A stretch of DNA of 64,000 nt from Mercurialis annua. Lineage: Eukaryota > Streptophyta > Magnoliopsida > Malpighiales > Euphorbiaceae. Positions 54,903 through 64,000 of the stretch are shown piece after piece. Position numbers and translations under genes: made by a program. Numbering within the stretch: position 1 is the stretch's first letter; each line of letters begins with the position of its first letter. A model generated the notes under the pieces. The model saw only the letters and a list, made by a program, of their open reading frames with translations. It was not told the origin of the DNA and ran no database searches. Where the stretch lies: the NCBI RefSeq assembly GCF_937616625.2, contig NC_065571.1, forward strand, positions 5,520,501-5,584,500. The letters are read 5' to 3'.

Positions 54903-55488
54903 CTCGAGCTCTGTATTTTTATAAAAAACTGAATCTTTTACCAATTACAAAATGATTGACTTGTAGCATTTCCATTCATACATCATCAACTTTGATTCTC
55001 AGGTTATTCTTACTCAAATTTTTAGAGTAACTCATCAAGTTGGTGTGCAACAATGTTGGTTTCCTTATTATTTGATTCTGGAATTTGGGTTATCACATTA
55101 AAATTGGATTGAATAACTGATAAGGCTGTTTTAATAGCTTGGATTGTGTAAGCTTGATCTTCAGTTCCTATGTGTATATGATAGGGCGGATCCAAGGGTG
55201 AGGGTAGGTAAGCGCCCCCTCAACCGGCCAGAGTATGAATACGTCGCCCTTTGAAGCGATTACTCTGCCGATCTCCAACTTGCCAACTTATCCGATACAA
55301 ACTTCTCCGATAACTCTCAATTGTTTCGATTTGGCAATTCAATCTATAATCTTTCAATGAATCCCCTAAAAAACTTTAAACATAGACAAGGTCTATTTTA
55401 TTGATTAAAGAAATGAAAGCTCAACATCAACATTTGATAGATTTAAAGCTCAAAAACTTCACAAGATAGAAGAAGAAAAAAAAAGAAA
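54903..55488. other. convergent intergenic region between the E3 ligase and the CASP-like gene
   Basis: It holds the 3' flanks of two convergent genes. At 55183-55270 a GC-richer piece starts GGGCGGATCCAAGGGTGAG, resembling the CAGNGGCGGATC ends of the hAT-like MITEs; it may be one end of a decayed element. Nothing else was seen. Confidence 0.4.
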
Positions 55489-56407
55489 CTAGAACTTAAT
55501 AGATTTCCTATGAAGGCGCAAAGTAGTAAGCATAACAAGCAAGAGAAAAACTAAAGATCCAAGCAGAGAGATGATGAGTGAAGCAGCAACTTGATTGCAA
55601 AATCTACCAAAAACGTGGCAAACTTTGTTCCATCTCACATGTGAATTCCCTTTGTAACCCATTAAACCAATAGCTGTGGCTGCTCCATTGCTGCAAAATA
55701 GCAATGCCACCATTAATAGGTCTAGAATTAAGATCATTGGTAGCATCCTTTTCTTTGCACAACAACTCAATATTAGAGATATTGCTGCATATGCACTTGC
55801 TATGGCGTTTGATATCACAAAGAACCTGCAATTTTAATTGAGTTAGTATAAAATATTGGTGAATAAATTTTGATTCATTTCAGTTTGATATGTAAACTTT
55901 AATTTTATTCCAACAAAATTTTTGTCGGCAAAAATACATGTGGCAGCCGAATTTTTCTTTTATTTTGTCTACAAACTTGATATACACGCATGATTTGGCC
56001 AAAAAACTTTCCGACAAGTTGAAACTACGTATAAATGACAAGTTTTCAGATAAATACAAGTGAAAAACGACTGCCACGTCACAAAATCCGGCTACCACAT
56101 CATCATTTTGGCCGGAAAAACCTATATGAATGAAAAAGGTGGAAGAAACATACACAAAAGCCGAGAGATAATGCCACTTAGCCTCAAGAGGAACATTCAA
56201 AGGTGGCAAAGCGGGCGTGAGTTGAATTGGGACAATCTTGGTCTGCTTATCAACCCCAAGAACTATGGCAGCAGTCAAAGTAAGAACCAAAGCTAACACT
56301 CTTAAACCCAACAAATTATTTCCTCTTCTTTCCTTTATCATTCTGCTCTCTGCAACATCCATGGCACCCACACTCATGTTCTTGCTCTGGCTATCCATTA
56401 TCATCAA
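55489..56407 (-). CDS. CASP-like membrane protein (CASPL1 type)
   Basis: Two exons (56407-56154 and 55825-55489) join at a phase-2 GT-AG intron to 196 residues. Four hydrophobic helices are visible: about 33-52 (LRVLALVLTLTAAIVLGV), 79-103, 114-140 (ILDLLMVALLFCSNGAATAIG) and 165-187. The conserved CASP/MARVEL-type features are Arg in the first helix, the Asp in the third (ILDLL), and GYKGNSHVRWNKVC before the fourth. CASP family proteins form plasma-membrane scaffolds; CASPs proper organise the Casparian strip, while CASPL1 members have diverse or unknown roles. The KWHYLSAF and NSHVRWNKVC motifs point to the CASPL1D/1E group. The first of two near-adjacent starts is used; ATG at 56398 would shorten it by three residues. 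The subfamily number is uncertain. Confidence 0.92.
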
Positions 56408-56467
56408 CGGCTCAGAAACTGAGTTTTTATGATTCTTTATGAAGTAAAAAGTGAGCTAGCTTGGAGA

Positions 56468-56480
56468 GTATAGATAACTA
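56468..56480 (-). promoter_or_regulatory. possible TATA box of the CASP-like gene
   Basis: On the minus strand TTATCTATACTCT lies about 65 bp before the start codon, giving a leader of roughly 35 nt. Confidence 0.3.
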
Positions 56481-56499
56481 AGTGAGAGTTGCACTTAAA

Positions 56500-57759
56500 T
56501 AGAAGCTGAAATGGAAAAATTACACTACCTACATTAATTTGGATTGTGTGCAAATAAAATCCGATGCGTTTTTAGTAATTTAAGCACCGCATTTAAAAAT
56601 AATTGACATCTAGAATTGCATTTTTTATTTTTAGCATTTCCAACTATGCTATTTTTTTTTTACAATTTTTAATGTTAAAAAAAATAAATAAAAGATGGAA
56701 TTCCGAGGTGCTAATTTTCAAATATTTCGTGCTTAAATTTTTTAAAATTAAAAAAATTGAATTTTTATTTGTAATAATTCTTTTAATTTCCAAATAATAG
56801 TATGAAAAAAGTAAAAGTTATGTTAAAACATTACTTCCTAATTTTAAAAAATAAATTAATTATTATTTTTATAAAAATAGTTATCGATAATGATTAAAAA
56901 CAATAGTTGAAATAATAAATGATAAAATTGGTATTTTAATTTTATTTTTTAAATAAAAATAGCAAATTTATCTTGTTTAAGATGTATAAAATTAAAAATA
57001 TATTTTTATTAAATGTAAATTCTTAATAGAAGCACATTATAAATATAAATTTATAAAATTTATTTGTAAAATTGAAACACCAAATATAAACTTGGAGACA
57101 TTATGTAATGTAGGTAGGGAAGTGTGTGAAAAGGAAATTGATTTATGATTAATCATTTTGGCGTAATATGGAAGGAAGTGAAGAGATTGATCGATTCAAG
57201 CATATTATGAGTAAAAAGGATAGATAGGGATTGAAGTTTAAACAAAAATAGTGCACTGCTGCCATTTTAGAAGGAACTTATTGCCATTCGTCACAACTCC
57301 GTATCCTTTTGCCACTTATCAATTTGGACCTTATTTTCTTATGCTTTGTGTCGTTTCTTCCTCATATTTCAAATTTCAGTCATATATATGGTTATGTTTT
57401 AATGGTAAATTAAGTTATGCATGAATAATGTTATGGATAAGTTGCTGAACTTAATTATAAATCTCTACTTCGGCTAGAAATATTGATGTGGGAATATAAT
57501 AATTTTATGGCTTGCATTACGCAGAACAGAAACAATCGGATTGTATATAAATGAAGCTATCTCCCCAACCCATTCTTTGGCATTCATCATTCACTTTGAC
57601 TCCTGACCAAGTCTGCGTTTTTCTTTCTTGTGATGTACCCATAAACGACTTCTAGCTAGAGGATGACAATTTTTGAGAGTTGTATGCTCAAGAGATACCA
57701 CACCAATCTCTTTAACTTTTACTCCTAAAAATAGGTTCACTCACTCAAAAAAATAAAAA
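56500..57759. other. intergenic DNA, nothing recognised
   Basis: AT-rich and without supported genes or terminal-repeat elements. The open frame near 56603-56797 is low-complexity Lys/Ile/Phe sequence. Confidence 0.5.
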
Positions 57760-58026
57760 GGGTTAATTGTAAATAAATATATAAACTTTATCCTAATTTG
57801 CAATTAGAATACGAACTTTAAAACTTGACAATTACCACACCAATTTTTATTTTTTTTAGTAAATTGGTACACCAACCAATCATACAACAACATGTGGTTG
57901 TAGTATTCTTCTTATTCGGTGTACCAATTTGTCAAAAAATAAAAATTAGTATCATTGTCAAGATTTAAAGTTTGTATTGTAATTACAAATCAGGGTAAAG
58001 TTCGTGTATTAATTTGCAATTATTTC
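57760..58026. mobile_element. MULE-type MITE, family M2 copy 2
   Basis: A diverged relative of the element at 10458-10745, with GGGTTAATTGTAAATAAATA on the left and the inverted TTAGCAATTAC-type arm on the right, and the same internal order of TTGACAAT and CACCAA words. The flanks AAATAAAAA (57751-57759) and AAATATAAA (58027-58035) match at 8 of 9. Confidence 0.75.
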
Positions 58027-58487
58027 AAATATAAAAGACTTTTCAAATTTTTTATGATTTATTTTTTAGAAATATTAATAATTTTAATAAATACATTTTA
58101 ATTGTATTCAATTGTATATATATTTAACAGGAAAAGTAATTTTTAAATTTATGACTAAACCTAATATTTTTCAATTAAAAGATACTTATCAAAATTAAAA
58201 AGATGAAATTAAAACTTTTATTCATAAATGAAAAGGAATGATATTTTTTTGAGAAATTTAAATAGCATGACTACATTTGATATACACTTATAAAAAATTC
58301 GGTTAATTTTTTCCATTTTTGAAAAATTGGTGATTACAAAATAAATCTTTTTAAGTGATTAGCCATAAATATATGTATTTTTTGCTTTTAATTGTCACTT
58401 CTTTTATAAACCTTTTTAGAGTTCTTAATTTTTAAAATCTTCATATTTTATTTTTAGTCCGTTTTTTTAAATTTAAATTGTCTAATA

Positions 58488-58729
58488 TTCCCTCTGTTCT
58501 CTTTTAATTGTCTGTTTTAACAAAATACACATATTAAAAAAGTCATTAAAATAATAACCTTACATTAATATACTAAAAGTCCATATGTTAATGAATGCTA
58601 TCTCTACTCTAACTAAATTAAGGGTCAATGATGAAAAAAATAATTAAAATTTATCATTGAAATTTGCGATGTACAAATATTTTGAGACAAAAAAACTTAA
58701 AAAGTACAATTATAAGAAAATCGAGGAAG
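58488..58729. mobile_element. degenerate Stowaway-like MITE
   Basis: The left end TTCCCTCTGTTCTCTTTTAA and the inverted right end CTTCCTCGATTTTCTTATAA agree at most positions, with TA on both flanks. Older and more diverged than the other Stowaway copies here. Confidence 0.5.
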
Positions 58730-58784
58730 TAAATTTTTGTTGTTGTATACAACGTTCCTTATAGGATGAATACTAAAAAAGAAG

Positions 58785-59136
58785 GAACAAAGGGTCAACG
58801 CGCCCCCTAAACTTGTGTCACGGGGTCGTCTAACCCAATTTATACTTTTTTGAGCAACTAACCCCAAAACTCTTCATTTTCGGGTCAAGTAACCCATAAT
58901 TGTATTTTTAAAACGCGTAAAATACAAATCGGAGGTGAGGGATGTAAAAAAGTAATTAGATACTTCCCTAATTGTTGCGATATAATTATCATAAATCTGT
59001 TTTTTAAAATAAAAATATAAATTATGGAATTATTTGACCCAAAAATGAAGAGTTTTGGGGTTAGTTACTCAAAAAGTATAAATTGGGTTAGATGACCCCG
59101 TGTCACAAGTTCAGGGGGTGTGTTGACCCTTTGTTC
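58785..59136. mobile_element. MULE-type MITE, family M6 copy 1
   Basis: This 352 bp element starts GAACAAAGGGTCAACGCGCC and ends with the inverted GAACAAAGGGTCAACACACC. The perfect 10 bp target duplication is AAAAAAGAAG (58775-58784 and 59137-59146). The arms are about 130 bp. A near-identical second copy lies at 62494-62849, so this family moved recently. Confidence 0.9.
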
Positions 59137-59224
59137 AAAAAAGAAGTATAAATGACAATTTTTGACAGGTATAATATAATTAGATTAATGGTTAGTTAGT
59201 TGTTAGTAGTTAAACTTTTATTTT

Positions 59225-59325
59225 TTTTAAATCGGCCATAAACACTGAGCCTACTAACATTCGAAACTGAGATTTTAAAAATGCACTGTAACACCTTAGC
59301 CATTTAGACTACGCCTTACTGGCAT
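59225..59325 (-). repeat. decayed SINE-like fragment
   Basis: On the minus strand, TAGTCTAAATGGCTAAGG resembles an A box and AGTTTCGAATG a B box about 40 bp further on. The layout matches the SINE at 13386-13616 loosely. No tail or flanking repeat was identified. Confidence 0.35.
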
Positions 59326-59716
59326 ATAATAGATTACAATTTATAACTTAGTTCCTTTGAAGGCAAATATATACTTCATCTATCCCTATTTAATTAATAA
59401 AATTCTTTATTACATTATTGAAGGTTATTCAATAAATAAAATAAAATTTTGTTATACCATTTTATTGCATTATTAACTGAAGAGAGAATTAAAAAAAAAA
59501 GAGAACAAAAAGAAATTAAATCAAAAACTCTTTATAAATATTAATTATTAATCAAAATAATTGTCAATATTTACATTAGATTGAGACAGAAATATTAAAT
59601 AAATATACCATGCGCATTACTATATAGATCAATATTGATAGAAATTTATGGACCATACAAAGAAAAGAAAAAAGGTCCGATTAATTGTTGTATGTATTGT
59701 GATCATAAAGCACTTA

Positions 59717-60093
59717 GGCACCGTTTGGATTGATGGATTCTAAACGATGGATTCTAAACAATCCATGGATTTGGACAAAATCCATCGTTTGCCTAGAAAA
59801 AAAATTAATAGAATCCATGGATTCATAAATTCCTCATTTTCTACAATCCATCATTTTTGAGGGTTTTGATTTCCCACCTATTAGGTGGGAAAGTTCAAAT
59901 CCACCATTTTTTATAGATGATGGATTGTTATACTATTTATTATTTTCCATAAATAATATTAAAAATCCATTGATTTTATATTCAATCCAAACGATGGAAT
60001 TTTAAAAACTATGGATTTAAATTTCATCGATTTAAAATCCATCGATTTTGCTAAAATCCATGGATTTTAAAAACCCTCAATCCAAACGGTGCC
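59717..60093. mobile_element. Tourist-like (PIF/Harbinger) MITE
   Basis: The ends are GGCACCGTTTGGATTGATGG and the inverted GGCACCGTTTGGATTGAGGG, flanked by TTA on each side (59714-59716 and 60094-60096). GGC...GTTTGG ends with a TTA/TAA target are typical of Tourist MITEs. The interior repeats ATGGATTTTAAA and AATCCATCGATTTT words, so it folds on itself. Confidence 0.85.
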
Positions 60094-60213
60094 TTAAGAT
60101 ATTTCGAGAATCCAGCATATGGATTGATTATTTTTGCAAATTAAAAAGTTCGGTTGTTAGTTGAGTCATTATATCTTCTATTTCTATATTTATTTTTCTA
60201 TACTTTCATAAGT

Positions 60214-61425
60214 TGGATATTAAACTTCCTGAATCACTAGACTTTGACCAAATTACAGAAAGATCACTAAAAAAACTTTTATTACAAAAGTGTCATTGAA
60301 TTTAACAATTTGTTACAACAGGATATCATCCTTACAAAATGTACCGTTTTTGATGGCATGTCTTGCCGGATTTGTCCACATCATACGTGTCTCATTTGCC
60401 TCGTCAGTCAATAAATTTCTAATTAAATATAAATTTAGTAAAAATTTAAGGATCATTTTGGACTCTTTACCTTTACCATCTCCTTCCTATAACCAAACAA
60501 AGACATACAATACACCGATACCGTACCACTACGCCCAACAATAACATTGCCACCACCAAAACAAATTAAACACTCAGAGCTAAAATCTAGAGAAGTTGTG
60601 GGGTTTGGGAGCAAATAATTGAAATCTGGGTAAATCAATTTATGGCAGCAAATAGAGTTAAGTAAGGAACAAATAATTGAAATGTGGGTAAATCAATTTA
60701 ATTCATGGGTTAAAAATAAACATAGAAAATTTTTAAAACCCATTTCAGATTAAGCCATATAAAATCAACAAAATGAAAAAAAAAATTAACATTCAATCCG
60801 TTGTCACTATAACTTACTCGTTGTTCTAGAAACTCTCTCGTCATTCTCATGTCCAGAAGCTCGCTCGTTGTTTGCCGATCTCGAGGCGGCAAGTAGGGGT
60901 TTGCAGGCGGCCGCGGCAAGTGGCCGTTCGTGTTGATCTACAAGAAACTCAATCCGTTGTCATAAAGTCCCATCAAAAGCTATAGATAATCTCAAATAGT
61001 TGAAGAAATGAAGAAGAATGGAGTTTCTGCACATGGAGGTGATGGCAGACGGTGGCGGTGAATGGAGAAGGAAAAGGGTGGCGAAGAAAAATGAGGAAGA
61101 TGAGATAAATTTAAGGTTAATCAGATTTAATTGTTAATTATGTTTAAGAACTTTGAAAATTATGTAGTTAGGTCCCTATATTTGTATTTACGAATTAATA
61201 TGATTTTTGAGCTTTTATTAACTGAATTTTGTCTGACGTGGCAAATGAGACATGTATGATGTGGAGAAATCCGGCAAGACATGTTATCAAAAACGGTGGA
61301 TTTCGTATGAGTGACATCCCGTTATAACAAATTTTTAAATGCAGTGACACTTTTGCAACGAAAGTCCGTTTAGTGACCTTTCTGTAATTTGGTCAAAGTT
61401 TAGTGACTCAGGGAGTTTAATATCC
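60214..61425. mobile_element. 1.2 kb non-autonomous MULE with long inverted repeats
   Basis: The left arm (about 60214-60420) and right arm (about 61215-61425) are inverted copies, starting GGATATTAAACTTCCTGA and GGATATTAAACTCCCTGA. They run inward past a shared CTTGCCGGATTT phrase. Flanking 9 bp words TTCATAAGT and TTCGTAAGA match at 7 of 9. The 800 bp interior includes a GC-richer block (60840-60930 and 61010-61090) with GGTGGCGGTGAATGGAGAAG; it may be captured host sequence. No transposase frame was found. Confidence 0.65.
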
Positions 61426-61512
61426 TTCGTAAGATTGACTTCTCAATGGATCAAATGGTCTCCTGATTGTGCAAAAAAATTCAAAGTGTTTTCACTTTTC
61501 ATTTATTAATAT

Positions 61513-62030
61513 TTTTGGTTAGGGTGAGCTAAAATAGAACCAAACCGTAAAATTAAACTGAACTAAATTAAAATTTTAACAATGGTTCAATTTTTGGTTA
61601 ATACAGTTGAATTCACTTTGTATTATCATAGAAATTTAATTTCCAGATTCTTATTCGGTTTTGGTATTTTAAAACCGATTTCACCAAAAAAACCGAACAA
61701 CACATTAATTTTGTTAAAAATTAATATAAAATTATTAATTTAAAATTTTTAGTCTTTAATTTTTAATTATACCTAATAAATAAGCAATAAATTTCTTATA
61801 ATAATAATTCCAAGATATTTAAATTAATTTTAAAATATAAATTTTTAAAATAAATAAAATTAATTTTGGTTTGTAACTGAATCATACAAAATCAAATATT
61901 TTTTTGATTCGATTCGATGCGATTTGAACTTTAGATTCGGTTTAGTTCAATTTGAAATTTTATCAAAAGTTGGTTGATTCAATTTCGGCCGATCTCAACC
62001 GAACTGCCCGTTTTGAACATGTCTATTTCT
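61513..62030. repeat. decayed AGGGTGAGC-type element
   Basis: It begins TAGGGTGAGCTAAAATAGAA and is full of AACCGAAC and GTTCGGTTT words like the elements at 14661 and 29476. The far end is unclear (near GACATGTC at about 62018) and no target duplication was found. Confidence 0.3.
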
Positions 62031-62066
62031 AGTAGATATAAATTTTTCAAAGACTATGAATTTAAG

Positions 62067-62289
62067 GTTTTTTTTTCTAACGAGAACTTACTCCCCTGAG
62101 CCGAAACACCAAAATCATTGTTAAATTCGGGAATATGAACCGCTCGCAAATTCACATATCTGACAAATTCTAGCTATAGTCCAGGTCCAGCCATTCCATT
62201 TTTTTAGAAAAAGCGTATCCGAGGTTTGAACCGCGACCATAGCATCTAGATGGCTGAAATTTAGTCCACTAGACCAAATCTGTGCGGAA
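62067..62289 (-). mobile_element. tRNA-derived SINE, copy 2
   Basis: Same family and orientation as 13386-13616. On the minus strand the head has TTTGGTCTAGTGGACTAAAT (A box) and GCGGTTCAAACCTCGG (B box), and the body ends in a T-rich (element A-rich) tract at 62067-62076. The flanking direct repeat is AATTTAAG (62059-62066 and 62290-62297). Confidence 0.8.
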
Positions 62290-62329
62290 AATTTAAGTTT
62301 TTTTTATTATAAAATAATAGAAGGATAAA

Positions 62330-62965
62330 GTTTTTTTTTGATAAATGATGATTTTTTAAGCACTATCACAAGAAGTGGAAGACAAACGATCTAAAAAGAT
62401 CAATCAAAACGAAGTTACAAAATAATTCAAACATCTAAAAATATCATTTTCGTTGTATGAAAAATGAGGATGACAAGAAGAGTAAAAGAGAACGAACAAA
62501 GGGTCAACGCGCCCCCTAAACTTTTGTCACAGGGTCATCTAACCCAATTTATACTTTTTTGAGCAAATAACCCCAAAACTCTTCATTTTTGGGTCAAATA
62601 ATCCCATAGTTGTATTTATAAAATGCGTAAAATACAAATCGGAGATGAGGGATGCAAAAAAGTAATTAGATACTTCCCTAATTGTTGCGATATAATTATC
62701 CTAAATCTGTTTTTTAAAATAAAAATAAAAATTATGGGGTTATTTGACCCAAAAATGAAGAGTTTTGGGGTTAATTGCTCAAAAAAAAGTATAAATTGAG
62801 CTAGATGACCCTATGTCACAAGTTCAGGGGGCGCGTTGACCCTTTGTTCAAAAGAGAACCGCCTTACTAATACACAAAAAAAGCTAGAGACTCATGCGAA
62901 CACTCCAAACTATTAAACACCCTGTTATTCCGAGCTTTCCACAACTCCATAGAAGGATAAAGTTA
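62330..62965 (-). pseudogene. LINE 3' remnant interrupted by a MITE
   Basis: On the minus strand 62960-62875 encodes MELWKARNNRVFNSLECSHE, the typical C-terminal end of the LINE zf-RVT region (compare LWKTRNKRIF at about 4900). The reading is broken by the family M6 element at 62494-62849. Beyond it, 62493-62330 looks like the LINE 3' end leading to a T-rich (A-rich on the element strand) tract. It has no intact reverse transcriptase. Confidence 0.5.
62494..62849. mobile_element. MULE-type MITE, family M6 copy 2
   Basis: The ends are GAACAAAGGGTCAACGCGCC and, inverted, GAACAAAGGGTCAACGCGCC, here fully matched. The perfect 10 bp target duplication is AAAAGAGAAC (62484-62493 and 62850-62859). 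It is nearly identical along its whole length to 58785-59136 and lies 3.4 kb from it. It inserted into a LINE remnant. Confidence 0.92.
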
Positions 62966-63710
62966 AATCTAGATTTCTCATATTTAAATAATATTTTTTT
63001 ACCACTATATGAAATTTGTAATTTTTTATAATTGAAAATGGGAAATAGAAAGGCAAAAGCGCTTATCGAAGAAATTGAACTCACGATCTATTAGATTGCT
63101 AGTTATAACATTTGAGTTGCGGCTTTCTGATTATTAAATATGTAATTTAGTAAAATTAATATAGAATAAATGGATGCTATAATTTTATCTGGCTGGTTTT
63201 TCTTCTCCACTCTTTTCTTTTTAACGTATAAGATTCATAATTGCAGCTAAATCTCTAATGCTGGATTGATCATTTACTAATTGACATATAAATGATTTCT
63301 CAACAAATATGATCAAGAAAGTTCACTAACAACTTTTTTTTTTTTTTTATTAGAGAAGGGGAAATATTTGTAAAAAAATTTAAACCCACAATTTTGACTG
63401 TTTGTTATTTAGTGTTTATATCAATTGAGCTAGCTTGCTAAAACTAACAACTTAACGTACATGTCTTTTTACGAGGAGTATGAATACGTACTTAAACATC
63501 TAAATGTAATAAGACAGGTGGATACTAGACATCTAAACAGGTTTGGCCCTTTAAAAGAATAAATTGAATAATAAACTGTAATTAAAATATAATTATCAAA
63601 ATTAAATCAAAATCAATACTTTATAATGGTAATGATGTAAATAATCAAAAAGATTCAATAGGGTTGAGTGATTAACTTTTTGTTAACATTGCTTCAGAGT
63701 TATTAAAGGA
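62966..63710. other. intergenic DNA, nothing recognised
   Basis: AT-rich. The phrase CAATTGAGCTAGCTTGC near 63424 resembles a tRNA A-box region on the minus strand and might be a SINE scrap. No gene is supported. Confidence 0.4.
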
Positions 63711-63711
63711 T

Positions 63712-64000
63712 AAGGTACAAAAATGACCCTAATGTTTACCTTATGGCTCACATTCACCCCTAATATTTTTTATGTCTTAAAAATGACGCTAATCTTACCA
63801 AAATGGAACAAATATACCCTTCACCATTAGACCGAGGGGTATATTTGTTCCACTTTGATAACGTTAGGGTTATATTTGTTCCACTTTGATAACGTTAAGG
63901 TCATTTTTGAGACTCGGAAAACATTATGGCAATAGCTAATTGTATGCCAAATCAGCCGATTTAATGCTCAAACACGCTACCGTTAGACAGAGAGTATATT
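63712..64000. repeat. end of a GACCCTAATG-type TIR element, running to the window edge
   Basis: It begins near GTACAAAAATGACCCTAATG, which resembles the ends of the intronic element at 33920-34194. The complementary phrase AAGGTCATTTTTGAGACTCG is at 63898-63917. Inside, a roughly 31 bp unit, TATATTTGTTCCACTTTGAT followed by AACGTTARGGT, is repeated twice in tandem (63839-63900). The true right end may lie outside the window. Confidence 0.45.

Overview
This is a nuclear window from a flowering plant, most likely a eudicot and probably a rosid. The genes carry many short GT-AG introns, intergenic DNA is very AT-rich, and MITEs, SINEs and LINE remnants are typical of plants. I cannot name the species; the protein sequences feel rosid-like, but that is an impression only.

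Seven protein-coding genes can be supported, and six of them are recognisable at family level. From left to right they are: a CC-type glutaredoxin (9887-10195, +); a receptor-like cytoplasmic kinase of the PBL27 type (23918-28879, +, 5 coding exons, 521 aa); an ISWI chromatin-remodelling ATPase of the CHR11/CHR17 type (31368-37970, -, 25 coding exons, 1064 aa); a class 3 lipase (42584-45313, +, 10 coding exons, 356 aa); a small MGCGKSK protein with a predicted N-myristoylation signal (46877-47569, -); a MIEL1-type CHY/CTCHY/RING E3 ligase (52987-54902, +, 11 exons, 269 aa); and a four-helix CASP-like membrane protein (55489-56407, -). I rebuilt the exons by hand from splice sites, reading-frame phase and family similarity. 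Every rebuilt gene closes in frame with a length close to that usual for its family.

The order glutaredoxin, PBL27, ISWI, class 3 lipase, MIEL1 matches, as I remember it, the Arabidopsis chromosome 5 run At5g18600 to At5g18650. This would be a conserved syntenic block. PBL27 (chitin immune signalling), MIEL1 (turnover of an immune MYB factor) and the CC-type glutaredoxin (TGA-factor partner) all have defence or stress roles in the literature. Nothing here shows that they are co-regulated.

The remaining sequence is intergenic: 1-9690, 10200-23600, 28960-31360, 37971-42400, 45314-46876, 47570-52980 and 56408-64000. It is dominated by short non-autonomous transposons. The striking feature is a set of foldback or terminal-inverted-repeat elements flanked by 9-10 bp target-site duplications (TSDs), the mark of Mutator-like (MULE) transposition. 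Most of these TSDs are perfect. One pair of related elements sits head to tail and shares a single 9 bp target word repeated three times. There are also Stowaway-, Tourist-, hAT- and CACTA-like MITEs, at least two copies of a tRNA-derived SINE, LINE zf-RVT remnants, and an (AT)40(TG)28 microsatellite inside a duplicated AT-rich repeat. No CRISPR array, rRNA gene or intact tRNA gene was seen, and I found no evidence of a wholly new biological system.
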